From NCBI GenBank assembly GCA_009829735.1, contig CM020618.1, positions 6,884,627 to 6,948,626 on the forward strand: a stretch of 64,000 bases of DNA, read 5' to 3'. Source of the stretch: Pyropia yezoensis. Lineage: Eukaryota > Rhodophyta > Bangiophyceae > Bangiales > Bangiaceae. A program made the translations under genes and the position numbers. Of the stretch, positions 23,115-33,905 are shown piece after piece. Each line of letters opens with the position of its first letter. Position 1 is the first letter of the stretch. The notes beneath the pieces were generated by a model, which had not been told where the DNA came from, searched no databases, and worked only from the letters and a program-made list of their open reading frames with translations.

Positions 23115-24701
23115 GGGCGGAAGCTTGGACTTTAATGGAAGTCGCCCTCTCCGATCTCTCCCGCCGACTGTGACGACTACGCTTGCCATTAAAGTGACAC
23201 GGAGCGTCGTGCCTTTCAAGACCACTCTGCGCTAGCATCGTGGGAAAACGTTTGATTCCCGACCGTAAGGTCGTGGGTTCAGGTTGACAACGTTGGTCGT
23301 CGACCTTCCCCACGAGGCTATCACCTCCGTGAGGAAGCGCAAGGCTGACGACGATGACGGAAGCCATCGTCGTCGCCAAAACCTTTTGCGTCGACCCCAT
23401 ATGGGGTCACCTTGCTAACGGCGTCGATGGCGTACGCCCCGATGGCCGTTTACACTGGTACCGTGGGACCACTTGGCCAACTCACCCGCCAGACGGGGGT
23501 GGTAGACGCGTACGTTTACACGTGTGCGTGGCTTGGCACGTGGCCGTCGTCACCCCCAAGGGGGTGCACAGGCACAGGGCGTGCAAGCAGAGTGACGTGA
23601 GAGTGTCACAAGACCCTCCCACAGTTGCCGCCCTTGACGGTGGCAACAACGACCGCTCGCCCTTGCCCTTGGTGGAGTCGTGCCGATCCTCGTCCACAGG
23701 GACGAGCGGTGCGCCCCGGTAGACGTCGCCCCCTTCAGGGGACGCGAAGGATGACGCCCGCCCAGAAGGGCGGCGCCGCAAGAAGAAAGATGCCCGCCCA
23801 CAGGAGCGACGCGCCCAACAAGAGGGCGACCGCCCACAGCGGCGGCGCAAGAACGACGTCGACAAAAGCGCCCGCCCTCAGTGGCGGCGCGACGGGGAGG
23901 AAGATGTTCGCCGACAGCGGCGGCGCAGCCACGACGACAGCGCCGACCCGCAGCGGCCGGACACAGAATGGCGACGGCCTACAGCGGCGCCGCAAGAAGG
24001 ACGACAAGGCCAGCCCACAGGGGCCGGACAACAGCAAAGCCGTGCGCCCGGAGCGGCGGCGCGGCCGCGACAATACCGGCCCACAGCGGCCGGACAACAG
24101 CAACGGTGCCCGCCCGCAGCGGCGGCGCGCCAAGGAAGAGGTGCGCGCCCACATCGGCGGCAGCACAGAGGAGACGATGGCGGCCACCCGGAAGGCCGGC
24201 GCACTCACAGTGGAGACCCCCCCTTTAAAGGGGGGGGGGGCGAATACCGCGACGGGCCAAGGTGCCCCGCCGAGAAACGGTGGGGTCCCACAAGGAGGCC
24301 GGTGGCTCCACCGTATGGTGCCGCCAAGGACCAGGTCGACAAGGAGGGGAGGGGTGACACTCTCTCCCAGGATCCCGCGGTTGCACCCTCGTATGAGGGT
24401 GCGATGAGCGAAGGCGCCCGGGGAAACCCGGGTCGCACCCGTTCCGCGCAGGCCCGGTGCCCCCGGATCGGGGCACGGGGGTTGGCCCCCCCCGGGTGAA
24501 TAGCGGCAAGCAGGAAGTGCGTGTGTGCACCCCCCGTGCGCTCCGTCTGAGGGCACCCCCCTGAAGGGGCCTGCCAAGTGCGGGGAGGGGGTGCGATGGC
24601 CGTCTCAAGGCGGCACCCCCTTTGAGGGGTGCGTCACACGACACCTTCTCGTCAGTGTCGGCATATGCCACACGGGACGCGTGGCCTTAAGGCGTGGGGG
24701 G
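23115..24701 (+). other. Family B 3' region, unit 2
   Basis: Duplicate of 14900-16485, including the 36-bp tandem repeat (about 23756-24167) and the hairpin set. Differences seen: one C/G near 24053, one C/A near 24577 and one extra C in the run near 24494. Ends in the same G-rich tract before LTR 3. Confidence 0.75.
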
Positions 24702-25345
24702 TGTGGGGGTTTACCGCACCTCTCGGACTAGGGGCATCCCCCTTCCGGGGGAGGCGGATCGTGGCGACCTCTGCCCCTGACCAATCGGGGGCAGGAGGGG
24801 GTCGCTCCTCCCTCGGGAGGGGCACGCCACGTCATCCTCGCTAGATCCCCCCATGAATGGGGGGGGGGAAGATGAGACAATATCGGGTTGAGCGATTACG
24901 CTCGCCCGATTGGAATTGACCTTCTGGCCAGTGAAGGGAAGTTACCTAGGGCGGGCTACTTCCGCCCCAATCTGGCCAAGATTTAGTGAGATCGCTCCAC
25001 TGCGCGTGTTTTGCGTGGAGAGATGTGTTGGAGGGTTCTGAGTGTTTTGATTGGGTGTTTAGTGTAGGGAGTGTTGGCCCGCACTCCGGGGTCCTACAGC
25101 GGGCCCTGGACCGGCGGGCCAAAGAGGGATATCTGCGCGTGGGGCTGTGCCCGTTGCTTCCCCCTCAGAAAAAAATCAATCTTGCATTACCCTCGTGTTC
25201 CCCGTCCCGGACGCTTCCACCTTCGCGTGGAGCTCTACGTTCCGGCGGTTCTGACTCCAGGGTTTATACCCCGGGTTCCTCACCATCTCCTTAAGGAGGA
25301 TAAGGTACCCCGTTGGTGTGGGCTTACGCCCAGATAACCACCACA
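24702..25345 (+). repeat. Family B LTR 3 (outer 3' LTR)
   Basis: 644 bp. It ends in AACCACCACA at 25345 and is followed directly by element F gag (minus strand) instead of a primer-binding site, confirming it is the right end of the array. By eye it differs from LTR 1 at about 15 substitutions plus one indel (roughly 2.3%). Confidence 0.92.
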
Positions 25346-26092
25346 AGAGACCTTCACGCATGCAGCGCTGACGCTCTTCAGGCGTGGTTTCTCGACTCTG
25401 ATGTTGGAGATATCCATGGAAATGACCTCCGTCGTTGACGGCTTCGCAGATGTGCCGCCGAGGTGCGTCGAGGCACCAGCCGTGGCAGCCTTCACGCGCA
25501 AAGCGTCAGTCATGAGAGACTCAAGATCTGAGGAGGTCTTGAGACAAAGGGTCTGCCAGATGTCCCACTTCAAGCCTCGGGTGTAGCGGTCTACTTTTTC
25601 GGCTTCCGTGATGTCAGGAATGTCCAAGAGGACGCTGAAAAAACGTCCTGCTAAAGGTTCCGACATCTTAACATTGGCGCCACGAGTGCAGCTAGTCTCG
25701 TGCCGCTTGTGTCTTGTTCAGTGGACTGAAGCGTCGGACCAGCGCAGAACGGAAGGATTCCCAGTTCGGGACAGCTGTAGTCTGACTTCAGACCTTCCTC
25801 CAGTCGAACGCTTCACCGTCGAGAAAGGTGCAAGCGATACTGCGCGCATCGTCGGGGTCACTCAGTCGCACAATGGAATCCATATGCGAGCACCACGCTT
25901 CAACCGTCTCAGGCTTACCGGAGAAAGCCACAGGTTTGTTCGGCCTCGCGGATTTCATGCCACTAGTTGTGGCCCTGTCCTTGCCTTCGGACAGATGCTG
26001 CTTAGCGTCCGCAAATTCCATCTTGTGAGCCTCGAGTTGTTACCTCATTTGTGTGACAAACTGTAAGCTGAGTCCAGGCTTCCATGGTCGGT
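25346..26092 (-). pseudogene. gag: Element F gag, 5' part
   Basis: Minus-strand gag of the element whose knuckle and pol lie at 6603-8270. The N-terminal segment (26021-25788) has KPVAFSGKPETVEAWC and ACTFLDGEAFDW, typical of Ty3/gypsy capsid. The second segment (25666-25346) has FFSVLLDI, EKVDRYTRGLK and LMTDALRVKAA. A frameshift separates them. The reading stops at the family B LTR and resumes at 8270, just before the CLRC knuckle. An upstream ATG near 26090 is possible but is followed by a stop in the main frame. Confidence 0.82.
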
Positions 26093-26392
26093 GCGTTCGA
26101 GCTCGAGCCCGGATTGGCCGGGTTGACACCCCCTGGGATCGTTGCATCCGTGGTGTCTTGGGTTCATGTTCAAGGCAAGCAAACTTACTACCCAGATATC
26201 ACAAGACTTGCTTCGGGAGGCCACCAAGCAAGATCTTGGAGATGTGGGATAGGAGTTTGTCTGCACCAATAGTGGTGTACACGACTTGAATAAGTGCTGC
26301 GGTAGTTGCTGCAACGTTTCTACTCATGTACAGCTTTACTTCGAGAAGCACAGGAAACTCGCTTGAAATCACACAAACGGATTAGTCCGAAG
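26093..26392 (-). other. Probable 5' untranslated/LTR remnant of element F
   Basis: This stretch lies immediately upstream (minus strand) of F gag and has no coding signal. Read on the minus strand it contains TGGTGGCCTCCCGAAGC near 26230, a possible TGG-start primer site. I cannot find paired LTR ends because the other end of F is lost, so the boundary with host DNA is approximate. Confidence 0.35.
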
Positions 26393-28377
26393 CGTCCGTG
26401 CTCGGGCTCGAGTCGGGCCGCGTCGGATTTCCAGGCGGGGGATCAATGGGGGAATCTCAGGCTACTAGGCCTGATCAACGGGCGTGTCAACAGGTGGCCA
26501 TCGGTGCGGTGCGCCATCGTACGGTGACGATCCTTGCCACGTGTGTGACGCTCGAAGTGTTTTTTTCAGACTCAAATTCGCGACCGCAGGGTTTGCGACG
26601 GGGAAGCGTGTCCGGGAGGCTAATGACGTAACGGTGGCGACGGGATCCGCTGTGGGCACGCAGCACAGTGAGGCTGTTGCACCGCACACCGCAAGGTTGG
26701 CGAATGAATTTCCCTTGCGTCCCACGGTGGCTCTTGGCAATTTAGCGTTGCTCACGTTTATCAACCTCGCTCGCGGTGGTGGGCTTGATTTGACCAATCA
26801 CCGGCGGCTGCGGGGGGGTGAATCGGCGCCCAGGTTCTTTGGGGGGCAGTAACAGGCGACGGTTGACGCGGGCTGCCGTGTCCTTGGTGGCAGGGCCCCT
26901 GCCCTTGCCCGAGAAGGGGGGCTTGGGTGCGGCCCGGCCCACCGAGGGGAGGCGGACTGGGACCGCCGAGGTAGGGATGGAGCAGGCGCCCGCCGGGGGG
27001 CTGTGTGCCCTCGCGCCGGCGTGTGCCTGCGGGGGGCCGCGTGCTGACGGGGGGCCGCGTGCCGACGGGGGGGCGCGTGCGGACGGAGCGTGGGCCGTGA
27101 AGGCGCCTCGGGCTGTCGGGGGTGCGCGGACCATCTGGGGTGCGCGGGCCGTCGGGGGTGCGCGGGTCGTCGAGGGTGTGCGCACCAGGGGGGTGCCACT
27201 TGACGTGGACCTCGTATCGCGCGCCGAGGCCGCCGACGATGTCGGGCCGGCCGCCACTGCTGAGGAAGAGTATTCCGAATCTGATGTGGATCTCACTGGG
27301 ATTCAACAATCGGTTGACCGAAAGAAAAATTCCGTGAAAAAAACCACGAGGGTTGTGTCATTAAATTGCTCGTTCGGTGTGATTCGTCGAACCCGCTACG
27401 TTCGTATAACAATGCCCGTGGCAAGCCGAACGCAGGGGACAACACGAGTGCACAATCGCAGTGGGAGCAAAATCAAAAAGGGAATCGCAAGGCACCGCCA
27501 GGTAGAAAGTCAAACTATCTGACGATAGCACATGTGAGGAGCCACCCACATTTGGGCAGCCCTCCACGTACTGGTGATGGTGTCAGCGATCCGTGCCAGC
27601 CAGAAGGGCGACAGGGTGCGGCGAAGAGGATGGAGGTGGTGACGGTGGTGGGTCTGGGGAAGAGGACGGCGCGACGTCGGTAATGATCGAGGGGGGTGCA
27701 AAGGGTTAAGGTCGTCTTTGGTCTGTGTCTGTGGTTGCCCGTCGGGTCCCCCCCGGTGGCGCCGACACCCACGCACTATGTACTCGCGTCGGGGCACCCA
27801 AGGTGCCCCAAAGCATGCGTTTCCCCGTCGCGCCGCCGATAGGCACAAAACGGCCCAGAAACAAAGCATGGTTGTTAAAACAAAGCATGTGCAGGCGCGC
27901 GCACTAAAGGAGTGCAGCCCCATTTTGCCCCACGAAAGGGTCCGTCGTGCGGCACTTTGTGCGCCGCCCCAGCCGGCCCCAGACGCCAGTCGGTTCGAAG
28001 GTCCAAGAGGCGTGTAAGCACGGTTCGATCGAGTCGACCGAGACGGCCAGCCGGCAAGCCAGTCACATCGCTGCAATGCTGTAGCGAAGACATTCTAACA
28101 GACTTGCCAGCTGTGGCTGATGTGGCTCGTCATGGGTGCTGACGGTGGCGCCTTTGGACAGGCCATGATGGGCTGTCGATGGCTGCTGTCGTGCGGCCGG
28201 CAGACACCGCAAGACAGCGGCTGACTCCTCTTGAGTCTGGTAGGTATACCGCGTGATGCCTCACAATACAAGGAGTTGATCCGTGTTGTCAGGAGTTGGT
28301 TCGGCAGGATCTGCAAAAGGGTCCCAGCTATTATCCTTTAGGTAACAGGCATGGGGTTAGGGGAAAAATCCTTACAG
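26393..28377. other. GC-rich low-complexity DNA, no clear gene
   Basis: Contains a Pro/Ala/Arg-rich minus-strand ORF (27296-26742) that owes its length to short G/C-rich direct repeats: GGGGGGCCGCGTG-type units at 27037-27090 and ~24-bp units with GGGTGCGCGG at 27114-27187. A second minus-strand ORF (28076-27510) has no recognisable domain. Poly-C/G runs and codon-like periodicity are not enough to call a gene. No retroelement domains are visible. Confidence 0.4.
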
Positions 28378-29050
28378 CGGGCCTCCGGCTAAACACCCCG
28401 CCTTGCTCGACGCCACAGAGAAGGGGGGGGGGGGGTGGGCGGAGTTTGAAATGTGCTCTTCACCCGCTCCTACCGTTGGTCACGCACACGCACCCCTCTG
28501 GTGCTCTCGATACACTGAGTGTCTTCCACGTCGAGAAAAACACGCACTGGTGCCTACCGTGCTCGCACGGCGGGCCTCCGGCTTAACACACTGCCTTGCT
28601 CGACGCCACCTAGATGGGAGGGGCGAGGTGGGCGAATTATCAAACGTGCAATTCACGCGCTCCCCCAGTTGGTCACGCACACGCACCCTTCTGGTGCTCT
28701 CGATACCCTGAGTGTTTTCCACGTCGAGAAAGATACTCACTGTTGCCTACCGTGCTTGCACGGCGAGCCTCCGGCTTAACACACTGCCTTGCTCGACGCC
28801 ACATAGATGGGGGGGGCGGGGTGGGCGGATTATCAAACGTGCAACTCTCGCGCTCCCACAGTTGTCACGCACACGCACCCCTCTGGTGCCCAGGATACTC
28901 TGAGTCTCTTCCATGTCGAAAAAATTACGCAATGTTGCCTACGGCGCTCGCAAGGCGGGCCTCCGGCTAAACACACCGCCTTGCTCGACGCCACATAGAT
29001 GGGGGGGGGGGGTGGGCGGATTTTGAAATGTGCTCTTCACCCGCTCACCC
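28378..29050. repeat. 193-bp tandem satellite, about 3.5 units
   Basis: Units begin at 28378, 28571, 28764 and 28956 (spacing 193, 193, 192) with CGGGCCTCCGGCT-AACAC, continue through GCCTTGCTCGACGCCAC, a variable G-run (7-13 G) and GTCACGCACACGCACCC, and end with ACGTCGAGAAA-like sequence. The fourth unit is partial. Units differ by scattered substitutions. Spacing and length exclude a CRISPR-type array. Confidence 0.92.
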
Positions 29051-30431
29051 GCTCCGACTGGGCGAAGAGGAATCCATCATACAGGTTTCATGCCGGATGT
29101 GTGGGGTAAGAGCAGATCAAACAATCCAGCACAGGGTGCCGGTGATGAGACAAGAGACAAGCATTGACAGAAATTGCATTATTGCGGACGCTCATTCGAC
29201 GGAATATCGCGTGAAAGATAGTGCATTGTACTGCCTCTCCGTGTCTGTTGCCTGGTGGTATTCGCGTTTCTTGAGGACAAGAACCTGGCCTCTATGCCGG
29301 TCAGCTGGCCCAGAAAACTCACATGGCTGGCCAGAAAACGCTCGGGAAACCCTCTCAATGAGACTGCCAATCGATGTAAGAGCACCAGATAGAGTGCATC
29401 AAAGCACACCATCGTGCATGGCCCACGACGATCAGGCAAAACACCACATATTCTGGCCTCAGGAGCATCTCTGACATCAGAATGCGGCATCGATGTCAGA
29501 TTCGATGACTTCTGGTTCGATTGCACGGAACATAACGCACACGCTCCCAAGAAGCGCGCGGACACGACGCGGGGCGCTCCGAACGCGGCGGGACGCGCAT
29601 AGATCCGACACCAGCGCGTTCCGGTCTCGGGCACTCGTCAGGTTCAGATCAGCGAGATGTTGCAGGCGAAGCGACAGAAGTGTCCAGCTTGCGTCAGGAT
29701 GAGAGTAGATCAATGGATTGGATGACTTGTAAGCACCTCTCTTCGTCATGGACTTGACTTAGATGTGACTAGTACGGTTGCACTTAATCTTAGTACGTGT
29801 AGTAGTACTGAGACAGCGTTTCTTGAGATTTCAATGACCGTTTCCCAGCCAGGATAACTCGTACCAATTCGAATGGAACCTGCTTGAATGTCCATTGTTG
29901 TTGTATGGCACCCGATACGACCATATGGCCCAGAATGACCACATTTGAGCAATATTTGGCCCGTTCTGGCTGCAATCTTCTGCAACGTGTACATATTCGG
30001 TTGGGATTTGCTATTGGTGGGTGTGCCCTTAGAACAGAAATCCAGGTGGAGTCAGCCAATCCGAACAGGGCCAGCCAATCGCCTCCACGAATCATCAGAG
30101 GAACACTGATCCCCGACCAGTGCCCACGACACATGCCAGGATGCAGCACAAGGCTGTGTGTGCCGTGTTGCATTTCGGGTGCGACCATCCACCCTGCTGC
30201 CCCCTCTGTTTCCGCGCTGGCCCTGCGCATCCCGCTGGGCGTCCTCTTCACGAACCTCGCCCCAATGTCCCAGCCATGTACGTGCTGGACGCTGCCCTTC
30301 TGCCAAGCAACTACGAGCGATTGTGCACGTGACGCGCTCATGACCCGCTACTGAGTGCTGGTGAGCACGGATTCTGACGTGTTTATGTGGCACTATGCAA
30401 TACACTGTCTTTTTTCTGTCACGTCTTGTGA
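29051..30431. other. Unique sequence without a confident gene
   Basis: Lower GC than its surroundings. Short ORFs on both strands (29028-29474 +, 29634-29179 -, 30341-29790 -) lack recognisable domains and overlap one another. It may include upstream sequence or promoter of the gene at 30432. I see no RNA gene or retroelement block. Confidence 0.4.
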
Positions 30432-31094
30432 ATGCCGGGGTGGATGCTCGATAGGATGCTTAGGTCATCGGCGCTGGTTTTGCGGGTCCTTTTCCGTCGC
30501 CTCCCCATGCACGCCTACAGGGCATCATCCACAGCCAGTGCCCGCCCCGTGCAGGACATGCCAGTTCCCTCTATTAGCGCTCCCGTGTCATATTCTGAGC
30601 GCAGCACCTGGCTGTCGCTGACCGCCGCGGCTCTGACGGCTGCCGCATCCGTGTGCCTGGGACTGCTGACGGTGAGCACGTCCCAACACTTTTCATCGAC
30701 CGAAGCGCAATTCGGTATGATGGAGAGCAAGATGGACAAGTTGGAGTCGTCATTGGAGAACAAGATGGACAAGTTGGAGTCGTCATTGGAGAACAAGATG
30801 GACGCGCAGGAGAACGAGATGGACCAAATGGTGTCGTCAACTCGCGCGCAGCTGGACATGCTGAACATGCGCGCGCGCTTGCAGGACCTGCGCGCACACT
30901 GCCTAAGCGACAGCTTACCGGACGACCCCAAGAGCTGGCTGTTTTCTCTCAAGGCAACGAACTTCGACAAGCTGAAGACAGAGGAGGACGTCCTGAGGCT
31001 GGAGCTGCACTTGAGAATGATGCAGAAGGCCCGCGGAAAGATTTTTGATGCTGTGGAGGAGGTGCGGTCGTGGCTAGACCATGTGGGGAAATGA
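30432..31094 (+). CDS. Small membrane-anchored coiled-coil protein, possibly organellar
   Basis: 220 codons, single exon. Residues 1-45 are rich in Arg, Ser and Ala with no acidic residue after D7 until about D42, like a mitochondrial or plastid presequence. A hydrophobic helix spans about residues 59-81. A coiled coil follows (about 95-155), containing an exact 11-residue direct repeat KMDKLESSLEN at 100-110 and 111-121. The C-terminus is charged and helical (LKTEEDVLRLELHLRMMQKARGKIFDAVEEV). The start could instead be the Met at residue 5 or 10. The layout resembles inner-membrane coiled-coil proteins, but I do not recognise a family. No splice signals are needed. Confidence 0.6.
   Translation: MPGWMLDRMLRSSALVLRVLFRRLPMHAYRASSTASARPVQDMPVPSISAPVSYSERSTWLSLTAAALTAAASVCLGLLTVSTSQHFSSTEAQFGMMESKMDKLESSLENKMDKLESSLENKMDAQENEMDQMVSSTRAQLDMLNMRARLQDLRAHCLSDSLPDDPKSWLFSLKATNFDKLKTEEDVLRLELHLRMMQKARGKIFDAVEEVRSWLDHVGK
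30729..30794 (+). repeat. 33-bp exact tandem duplication inside the coiled coil
   Basis: Two identical 33-bp units (30729-30761, 30762-30794), each encoding an 11-residue heptad-like unit (hendecad). The frame is preserved, and exact identity at the DNA level suggests a recent duplication. Confidence 0.9.
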
Positions 31095-31570
31095 CGCATG
31101 CTTGGCGCTGAATGTCCCGGCGTGTCTAGCTTGGGTGGGCCTCGGTCGTTTGTTCGCTTCTCCTGGTCTTTGCGGTTGTAGGCGACAATACTGTCGTCAC
31201 CGTTCCGCTTTTGTTGTAGGCATCAAGATGCTGCAATGTTCCTGCGGGTGGAGTGCTGAAAATGGAGTACCCGCTTCTCTGTCCAGCTTGTGCGCTACTG
31301 TTCGACTTTCTGACGTTGGTGTGGCGCTCTCATACCTTTTGAGTGGGATGGGATGACCACGCCCCGCACCCGCCCGGCCGCCACCGACGCCTAATCCGCT
31401 GCCGCGCCCGGTGACGCCCTTCCGGGGTTGAAACCCTGTCGGGATCGCCGGCACCCGCCCGAGAGCGCCGATGCCAGCGCCTCCGCCTCGTCCGCCCGCA
31501 CGGCGTTGCCGCCGCCGCAACCGCGCGGCGCCGCGCGCGCGCCGTCGCAGCCGCGCTTGCGGCATGACGA

Positions 31571-31612
<42 letters not shown>

Positions 31613-31718
31613 GCCGAGCGCCGCCCGCCGGCGGCGTCAGCAGCGTGCCCGCCGCCTCTGGTGAGGCGGCCAGGAGGGCGGCCAGACACGCCGTCCGCTC
31701 CGCCGCGTCGGGGATCGC
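31095..31718. other. Spacer between the two host genes, with GCC microsatellite
   Basis: The first ~250 bp probably hold the 3' end of the coiled-coil gene. The rest is extremely GC-rich. A (GCC)n run lies at 31569-31612. Read on the minus strand after the stop of the nucleoporin ORF, the same frame continues as IPDAAERTACLAALL and then a poly-Gly tract, so extra coding exon(s) of that gene may lie here. Confidence 0.5.
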
Positions 31719-33300
31719 TCACGGGTACGGCGCCGCCGACGTGGGCGACGCAACCGTCGAGGCGTAGGAGGCAGTGAGGGCGGCGTAGCCACCCCCACCG
31801 CTGCCGCCGCCGCCCCCCCCCCTGAGCTCTGCCCCCGCCGACGACGCGGCCACCAGCCCGTGGGGCGCCCCCGTCACCGCCAGGTGCACCGCGTCGCGTG
31901 CGCAGCCGCTGCCCGCCAGGTGCCGCACCACCGGCGGCAGCGAGCCGACAAGCACCAGCACCAGCGCGTACGCGGCGAGCGCGTCGCCGCGCGGGTCAAA
32001 GTGCGCCCCGCCGGCGGCAGTCATCTCGGCGGCAACGTCGGCCAGGCGCAGCAGCGGGGCGGCGGCGGCGGCGGCCATGGCGCCGACGGGCGCGTCCACC
32101 CTCTTCACCCGCACGCACGCGGTACGCATCCACAGGTAGTCCTCCACCGAGTAGAATAGCAGCGCGTACTCCTCATCGGGCAGCGCCACGGCGGGGGCGC
32201 CGCCGCCGCCTTTGCCGCCGCCCCCGCCGCCGCCGTCGCCGGCGGCGGCGCCGACCACGTCCACGCGCATCGCCACCACCCACACCGCGCGCATGTACGG
32301 GTCGCCCGACGGGGCCACCACCTCCGCATAGTCGTCGACCATGGCGGCGAGGGCGACCGCGCCGGGCCCGCCCGCTAGGCACAGCGCGGCAGGCAGGCGC
32401 GCCGCCGCCGGGCCGGCCAAGCCGAGGCCGGCGCCGCCCACCGCGGCGGCGACCGCGTCGGCCGCCACCCGTACCGCCCCCGCGAGGAGCGCGTAAAACG
32501 CGACCGCCCACAGCGGCAGGCCGTCGTCGCCCAGCGGGCCTGCCGCCAGCGACGGCGGCAGCGGCCGCGCCGCCAGGGCGCTGCCCCCGCCGCCACCGCC
32601 GCCCGCAGCAAGCGCCGCCGCCCCCACCACCAGCCGCACGTTCGCGCACACGTCGGCGCGGACGTCCGGGGCGCCCCCGCGGCGCGCCGCCGCCGGAGCC
32701 GCCGCAATGTGCCGCCGCAGCTTGAACGCGAGGTACTGGGCGGTGAGGAAGCGGCGGGCGGCGGGCGCCACCCGCGCCTCGCGCGCGGCGGCGGGCCCCG
32801 CTGCGGCCGCGGACGCCGCCGTCGCCGCGGCCGCGGCGGCCGCGGCCGCTGCGTCGGCCGCGCCGCCGGCGGGGCCCCGCTCCCCGGCCACCGCCGCCAG
32901 CTGTCGCTCATTGCACTGCACTGGCCGCCCTGGCGGCCATCGCCCGGCGGCACCAGGTGAGTGGTGGTCGTGGGGGCGCCGTCGGGGGATCGCCGGCAGA
33001 GGCCGCCGATGGCGCGCGCTCCTTCTGGCAGTGGTTGCATATCGCTCCGCAGCCCGGCCGCAGCTGAAACTCCAGCTTTGTCTCACTGGCCTTTCGGCCA
33101 GTCGTACGTCTGCTGGCAGCGGGTGCCGGAATGTCTCCAGCGCCCGCCAAAACCGCCGCTGCCGCAGCGCCCGCCCGTGCTGCCGCAGCGTCCGCCCGTG
33201 CTGCCGCAGCGCCCGCCGTAGCGTCTACTGGTTCTGCGTCCTCCGACGCGCCAGGTACGCCGGCGCCGGAAGAAGATCCTGCCGCACTGTCAACCTCCAT
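31719..33300 (-). CDS. Nup93/Nic96-type nucleoporin, partial gene model
   Basis: Linker nucleoporin of the inner ring of the nuclear pore. The 455-codon ORF 33086-31719 contains blocks that match the NIC domain: PLWAVAFYALLAGAV (191-205), DPYMRAVWVVAMRVDV (262-277), FYSVEDYLWMRTACV (311-325) and GAHFDPRGD (360-368). Poly-Ala and poly-Gly insertions separate them. The first ~57 residues are doubtful: the minus-strand CAG at 32933-32931 could be a 3' splice site. A separate upstream ORF from ATG 33300 (GCCATGG context, MEVDSAAG) could be the first exon, with a GTGAGA donor near 33085. The stop overlaps GTGAGC (a donor-like hexamer), so the 3' end may also be spliced. Family members are usually ~800 residues, so the model is incomplete. 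Confidence 0.72.
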
Positions 33301-33905
33301 GGCAAGTCTTCACGGGTATCGTGAGCCGACCCGGCACTCGAAAACGGTAGGCCCCCGAAGCTCTCCTCGTGGCACGGTGGGAAGGGGGAAGGATAGAGGG
33401 CGCGCAGAGAGGACGTCACTGGCACTCAAACGGTCCACGGCGGCGACTGCTTGCTTGGCGCCCAACCACGCTTTTTCACGGTAGCGCATTGTGGGAGGCG
33501 CACAAGTCCATAGGTATTTAGTTCAATGTCAAAAAAGGTATAAAAAATGACACATCGTTGATTAATTAAAAATGTCTTTACTTAAAGCATGCTTCCATCA
33601 AAGGCGACTCAAAAAATGCATGCATTTTGCCAACCATGGGTGGGTGGGAAATGTGGGGGGGGGCCGGGGGGGGGGTTTGACGGGGGGGTGGCGGGGGGGG
33701 GGTTTGGGGGAAGGTGGGGGGCGGGGGGGTCGCCGGGGGGGGGTTTGCGGCGGGGGGGGGTGGGAGGGCTCCTGGGGGTCCTCGGGGGGGGGGGGGCGGC
33801 CCGGGCTTGGCGTTTGGGATTTGAATAAATACAGCATTTTTTACTCTTATCTGGTAGGGCGCGGGTTAGGATACTTCATTAGGGCGGATTAGACTAGGGA
33901 CTCTC
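33301..33905. other. Intergenic, with strand-biased G tract
   Basis: No gene seen. Positions 33655-33800 are almost pure G on the + strand in runs of 7-10 separated by short TTT, GCC or CGC, a strong G-quadruplex former. AT-rich sequence flanks it at 33520-33600 and 33820-33900. Confidence 0.75.

Larger units (their letters stand above)
8271..25345 (+). mobile_element. Family B tandem array: LTR-int-LTR-int-LTR
   Basis: Three 643-644 bp LTRs flank two internal regions; the repeat period is 8215 bp (first) and 8216 bp (second). The two internals differ at only about four positions that I could find: 12226/20441 region G/A, a C/G near 15838/24053, a C/A near 16361/24577, and a C-run length near 16278. 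They share every nonsense codon and frameshift. The array sits inside element F gag; the flanks read AGAGT before 8271 and AGAGA after 25345, an imperfect target duplication. The start TGTG and end ACCACCACA give the usual TG...CA ends. Confidence 0.93.

Noticed and set aside
8271..25345. Pure assembly duplication of one B element
   Set aside because: The middle LTR differs from both outer LTRs and a few internal sites differ, which a simple duplication artefact would not create; not fully excluded without long reads.
26742..27522. Overlapping long ORFs on both strands as host genes
   Set aside because: They are driven by G/C direct repeats, with no domain and no agreement on strand.
28378..29050. 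CRISPR-like array
   Set aside because: Units are 193 bp, contiguous and diverged, in a eukaryotic context with no spacer structure.
31898..32725. 275-codon + strand ORF
   Set aside because: It is an Arg/Pro-rich shadow of the nucleoporin ORF in very GC-rich DNA.
33131..33484. + strand ORF opposite the putative first nucleoporin exon
   Set aside because: It overlaps the minus-strand MEVD exon and lacks any domain.
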